64,000 nucleotides of DNA. It comes from an uncultured Lachnospiraceae bacterium. GTDB taxonomy: Bacteria > Bacillota > Clostridia > Lachnospirales > Lachnospiraceae. Where the stretch lies: assembly GCA_947575805.1 (NCBI GenBank), contig CANPOY010000001.1, positions 62,001 to 126,000 of the forward strand, written 5' to 3'. Below are positions 61,397-64,000 of the stretch, piece after piece. Position numbers and translations under genes: made by a program. The notes beneath the pieces were generated by a model that had not been told where the DNA came from, did no database searches, and was given only the letters and a program-made list of their open reading frames with translations. Within the stretch, counting starts at the first letter, position 1, and each line of letters starts with the position of its first letter.

Positions 61397-62303
61397 TTCC
61401 CGTCCCTCCCGTCAACTCCAGATAATAATCCTCAAGCTCCTGATTTACCACTGCGATACCGTTGATGGGAACCCCGCCAGCGACAAAGGCAGCGTTAATT
61501 TCCGCGGTCTGCTCAAATCCCTCGTAAATTTCCACCGTATTTTTGCCCGTGACCCGATACTTCCGGATGCCGGCCTTCTCCAGCACCGTGGAGGCTGCCG
61601 GCGTGTCAGAGGTGGTAAGCAGAATCTTGCGGGAGCATCTTTGGGAAAGTTCCTCCCCGGAAAGCTCCTGCAGCAGTGCTCCATTGTGTATAATGCCATA
61701 ACGGGAAGCAAACTTCGAGAGCTCCCCCAGAATGTGGCTGGAGATAATAAAGGTTATCCGCCGCTCTTTGTTTAATCGCTCAATGGCCGCCCTTACCTCT
61801 GCGATTCCCTGAGGATCCAGCCCGTTAATGGGTTCATCCAGGATCACCAGATCCGGATCTCCAACCAGTGCCAGGGCGATCCCCAGACGCTGTCTCATAC
61901 CCATGGAAAATTTTCCCACGGGCTTCTTTCCCGTATCCGCCAGGCCCACGATCTCCAGAAGCTTCCGCTCGGTGTCCCTGCCTCTCACACCCAGAGCGAT
62001 ACATTTGGCATGAAGGTTGCCGTATGCGGACATATCCCCATAGATGCCCGGCTCCTCGATCAGAGTTCCCACCCTGTTCATGATCCTTCCGGCAGCGCCT
62101 CCCTCCTCTCCGAAAAGGGTAAAGCTGCCCGAGCTGGATGCCGCCAGACCTGAAATCATTTTCATCAAAGTTGTCTTCCCGGCTCCGTTCCTGCCGATCA
62201 GCCCGTAAATATCCCCCTGCCTGACGTGGATATTTACACTGTCCACAGCCTTTTTGTTTTTGTACTGCTTTGTGAGATTTTCCGTCGAAAGCAGATAATC
62301 CAT
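61389..62303 (-). CDS. ABC transporter ATP-binding protein
   Basis: 304 aa. Walker A GRNGAGKTTLMKMI near 40, signature FSMGMRQRLGIALALV near 135, Walker B DLVILDEPINGLDPQG. The C-terminal extension is of the lantibiotic-exporter type. ATG 62303 is preferred (MDYLLSTENLTKQYKN) with AAGGGTG upstream. It follows direct-repeat operator candidates. Confidence 0.9.
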   Translation of the reverse strand: MDYLLSTENLTKQYKNKKAVDSVNIHVRQGDIYGLIGRNGAGKTTLMKMISGLAASSSGSFTLFGEEGGAAGRIMNRVGTLIEEPGIYGDMSAYGNLHAKCIALGVRGRDTERKLLEIVGLADTGKKPVGKFSMGMRQRLGIALALVGDPDLVILDEPINGLDPQGIAEVRAAIERLNKERRITFIISSHILGELSKFASRYGIIHNGALLQELSGEELSQRCSRKILLTTSDTPAASTVLEKAGIRKYRVTGKNTVEIYEGFEQTAEINAAFVAGGVPINGIAVVNQELEDYYLELTGGTGNV

Positions 62304-62443
62304 ATTATTCACACCCTTTCTTGTTTCCGCCTCAGCCACGGCAGGTATTCACCCGGGGCAAAAATATGCCCCTGGTCTGTCACCTTCTTTCCAGTAACAG
62401 CCCGCACTGCCGCAGCTGCCATGCTTTAAATATACAGGCAGAT

Positions 62444-62484
62444 ATTCAAGATAGCGCAAAAAAAGATTCAAGAAAGATTCAAGA
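62444..62484 (-). promoter_or_regulatory. Direct repeats, candidate response-regulator operator
   Basis: ATTCAAGA occurs at 62444-62451, 62466-62473 and 62477-62484 (TCTTGAAT on the minus strand). Steps are 22 and 11 bp, which is in phase with the DNA helix and is the normal spacing for OmpR/PhoB-type regulators. It lies between the regulator gene and the ABC genes, on the upstream side of the ABC start. Confidence 0.55.
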
Positions 62485-62486
62485 TT

Positions 62487-63164
62487 TCAACATTTCGCCT
62501 TAAAGCCGATCCCCCAGACGGTTTCAATATATTCCTCCTCCGAGACGGCCTTCAGCTTCTTCCTGATGTTACTGATGTGCATATTCACGGTCTTGTCCTC
62601 GCCCATATAATACTCTTCCCAGGCGTAATCATATATGTCCTGCTTGGAAAACACTCTCTGAGGGTTCGAGAGCAGGAGCTCCAGAATCTTAAACTCCTGT
62701 TTTGTAAAAGAGAGCTTGTCTCCGCCAATCTCACCGCAAAAGCCCTCCGGATCCAGGACCAGATCCTTCAGTACCAGCTTTTTCCCCTCTGGGCCCCGGC
62801 CTGCCGATGCTTTCTTAAGCCTCACCCCGATCCTGGCAATCAGCTCCTCCACCTCAAAGGGCTTTGTCATATAATCCTCCGCCCCAAGATCGAACAGCGA
62901 GAGCTTGCTGTCCAGACTGTCCTTTGCCGAAAGGATAATGACGGGAATACCCTGCTTTTCCCGAAGCCTGGGCAGAAGCTCCTCCCCGCTCATACCAGGC
63001 AGCATCAGATCCATTACCGCCAGGTCAAACTGTTCCGTCTCTGCCCGCAAAAGCCCCTCCGTACCGGAAAATGCCTGTCTGTACTCATATCCTGCCTTTT
63101 TCAGTGCTTCCCCGATCAGATCGTTTATATCGGCGCTGTCCTCGATGATCAGTACCTTGCTCAT
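62487..63164 (-). CDS. OmpR/PhoB-family response regulator
   Basis: 225 aa. Receiver with phospho-acceptor Asp in DLAVMDLMLPGMSGEELLP near 51, the Thr/Ser switch in VIILSAKDS and Lys in DYMTKPFEVEEL. Winged-helix output near 130-225 (FTKQEFKILELLLSNPQRVFSKQDIYDYAWEEYYMGEDKTVNMHISNIRKKL). It heads the set regulator-ATPase-permease-kinase. Likely regulator of the ABC genes through the adjacent direct repeats. Confidence 0.9.
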   Translation of the reverse strand: MSKVLIIEDSADINDLIGEALKKAGYEYRQAFSGTEGLLRAETEQFDLAVMDLMLPGMSGEELLPRLREKQGIPVIILSAKDSLDSKLSLFDLGAEDYMTKPFEVEELIARIGVRLKKASAGRGPEGKKLVLKDLVLDPEGFCGEIGGDKLSFTKQEFKILELLLSNPQRVFSKQDIYDYAWEEYYMGEDKTVNMHISNIRKKLKAVSEEEYIETVWGIGFKAKC

Positions 63165-63288
63165 ACTTCCTCACATACCTTCCTGATTCCTGCGGCATGT
63201 ACCTCCTGCCGTCCCTGGCAGCCGGTTCTGTCCGCAATAGGTATTCTACCACACCTTTCTGCATTTTCCAAATACATATTCACATTCC

Positions 63289-63996
63289 CTACTGCTCATT
63301 ATACCTCGCCAGAGCCTGGTATATTCTGAATGCCGACGCCGCTTCGCTGCGTGCCAGAGCCTCTTGCCGGTATTCCTCCTCCAGCCGCTTCCGGTTCTGT
63401 TTGTCCTTTATAACGAGCCTTTTATAGACCGCCTTCTCCAGGCGCAGCCTTTCCAGTCTCAGCTTCTCCAGGCGCTGCTTTTGCAGCCACTTCTGCTCCT
63501 GACGCTTTTTGAGCAGGGCCTTCAGACGCTTTTTCCGCAGCAGCTTTTGTTGCCGCCGTCTTTCCTGCTCGCACTTACTGCAGCCGGAATGCCAGCTCTG
63601 CCCCCGGTACTCCTCTTTGGATGCGCCGAAAAAGTGCGCGCTGTGATAGCCGTCGTGCCCGCCCATCCCCCGGCAGAACTGATAAGAGCTCCTGATGCTG
63701 CTTAAGACCCATGCCTCATATTCCGGATCGGCCTGCATCGCCCGATAGCCTTCCTGCGAAATATAGACGAAAACGGAATTCCCCCTGCTGTAGCCTCTCC
63801 GGGCCATCTGCGAAATCAGACGGTCAATATACCAGATGTATTCCGCCAGACTCATGTCCATCTTATCCTTCGTTTCGGCGTCGGCCCCCCAGATCGCGGT
63901 TTCCGCCGTTCCTGCGGTTTCTGCCGTTCCCGCGGTTTTTTCCGGGCTGACGGCATTTTCCTTCCCACCAAACTTTTCCGCCTCAATATTGGCCAT
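63289..63996 (-). CDS. Basic coiled-coil protein of unknown function
   Basis: 235 aa if the start at 63996 is right; the 5' end is close to the window edge. The N terminus has a short tandem repeat (TAGTAETAGTAET). The middle (SLAEYIWYIDRLISQMARRGYSRGNSVFVYIS...GMGGHDGYHSAHFFG) is globular. Residues 145-215 are a highly basic Lys/Arg/Leu helix (RRQQKLLRKKRLKALLKKRQEQKWLQKQRL). A CSKC pair sits near 140. No family recognised with confidence. Confidence 0.55.
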   Translation of the reverse strand: MANIEAEKFGGKENAVSPEKTAGTAETAGTAETAIWGADAETKDKMDMSLAEYIWYIDRLISQMARRGYSRGNSVFVYISQEGYRAMQADPEYEAWVLSSIRSSYQFCRGMGGHDGYHSAHFFGASKEEYRGQSWHSGCSKCEQERRRQQKLLRKKRLKALLKKRQEQKWLQKQRLEKLRLERLRLEKAVYKRLVIKDKQNRKRLEEEYRQEALARSEAASAFRIYQALARYNEQ

Positions 63997-64000
63997 GCTT

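Noticed and set aside
62355-62372. GGGGCA-AAAATA-TGCCCC hairpin before the ABC ATPase gene as a terminator
   Set aside because: Stem of only 6 bp with no T-run on either strand; could be an attenuating structure but nothing supports it.
1-63996. The many + strand ORFs of 60-290 aa in the track opposite the minus-strand genes
   Set aside because: They are antisense shadows of well-recognised genes, without ribosome sites or family motifs.

Overview
The window looks like chromosome of an anaerobic, endospore-forming Bacillota, most likely a Lachnospiraceae-type Clostridia. It carries a complete spoIIIAA-AH sporulation operon. It also carries the Firmicute block Asp23-nusB-xseA-xseB-ispA-dxs-tlyA-nadK-argR-recN, TTGACA/TATAAT promoters, GGAGG ribosome sites, a glycyl-radical protein, a LoaP-type NusG paralogue and a VanR/BceR-style regulator with an ABC exporter. 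The genus cannot be named from the sequence alone. Nearly every gene is on the minus strand. No tRNA, rRNA, CRISPR array, transposase or recombinase gene was seen.

Layout: (1) 1-7830, housekeeping operon read right to left from an Asp23 protein to a truncated recN. (2) 7831-8149, a repeat-rich spacer with a 40-bp direct repeat and a long terminator hairpin. (3) 8150-12368, a transglutaminase-like lipoprotein, prfC and deoB. (4) 12466-17541, the spoIIIA operon with a probable sigma-E promoter. (5) 17542-26292, an accessory region: a stand-alone glycyl-radical domain, a 70-aa orphan, an XRE regulator, an unfamiliar three-gene operon (4-TM protein, tandem alpha/beta protein, HExxH metalloprotease) and a two-gene FRG-domain cassette bracketed by two copies of one hairpin repeat. 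(6) 26293-56598, a surface-polysaccharide operon of about 28 genes. (7) 57127-63996, a second transglutaminase-like protein, a two-TM protein, a two-component system with an ABC exporter, and a basic coiled-coil protein.

The polysaccharide operon begins with two NusG-like genes and an initiating phosphoglycosyl transferase. It includes a UDP-L-FucNAc pathway (fnlABC) with a WbuB-like transferase and a legionaminic-type nonulosonate pathway (PtmE-like, LegB, LegC, LegG, LegI, LegF). In the nonulosonate block a formyltransferase stands where the acetyltransferase LegH would be expected. Two PP-loop amidotransferases, a pyruvyl transferase, Wzx, Wzy and an O-acyltransferase are also present.

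The most notable signal is at 56781-56961. A perfect 22-bp inverted repeat flanks 137 bp that holds a consensus promoter pointing away from the polysaccharide operon, so it looks like an invertible promoter captured OFF. Downstream, the two NusG-like genes and a strong intrinsic terminator inside the operon suggest processive antitermination. A G9 tract that splits the acyltransferase suggests a further slippage switch. Together they give a layered on/off control of surface glycan, similar in logic to Bacteroides capsule loci (invertible promoter plus UpxY) but built from Firmicute parts.
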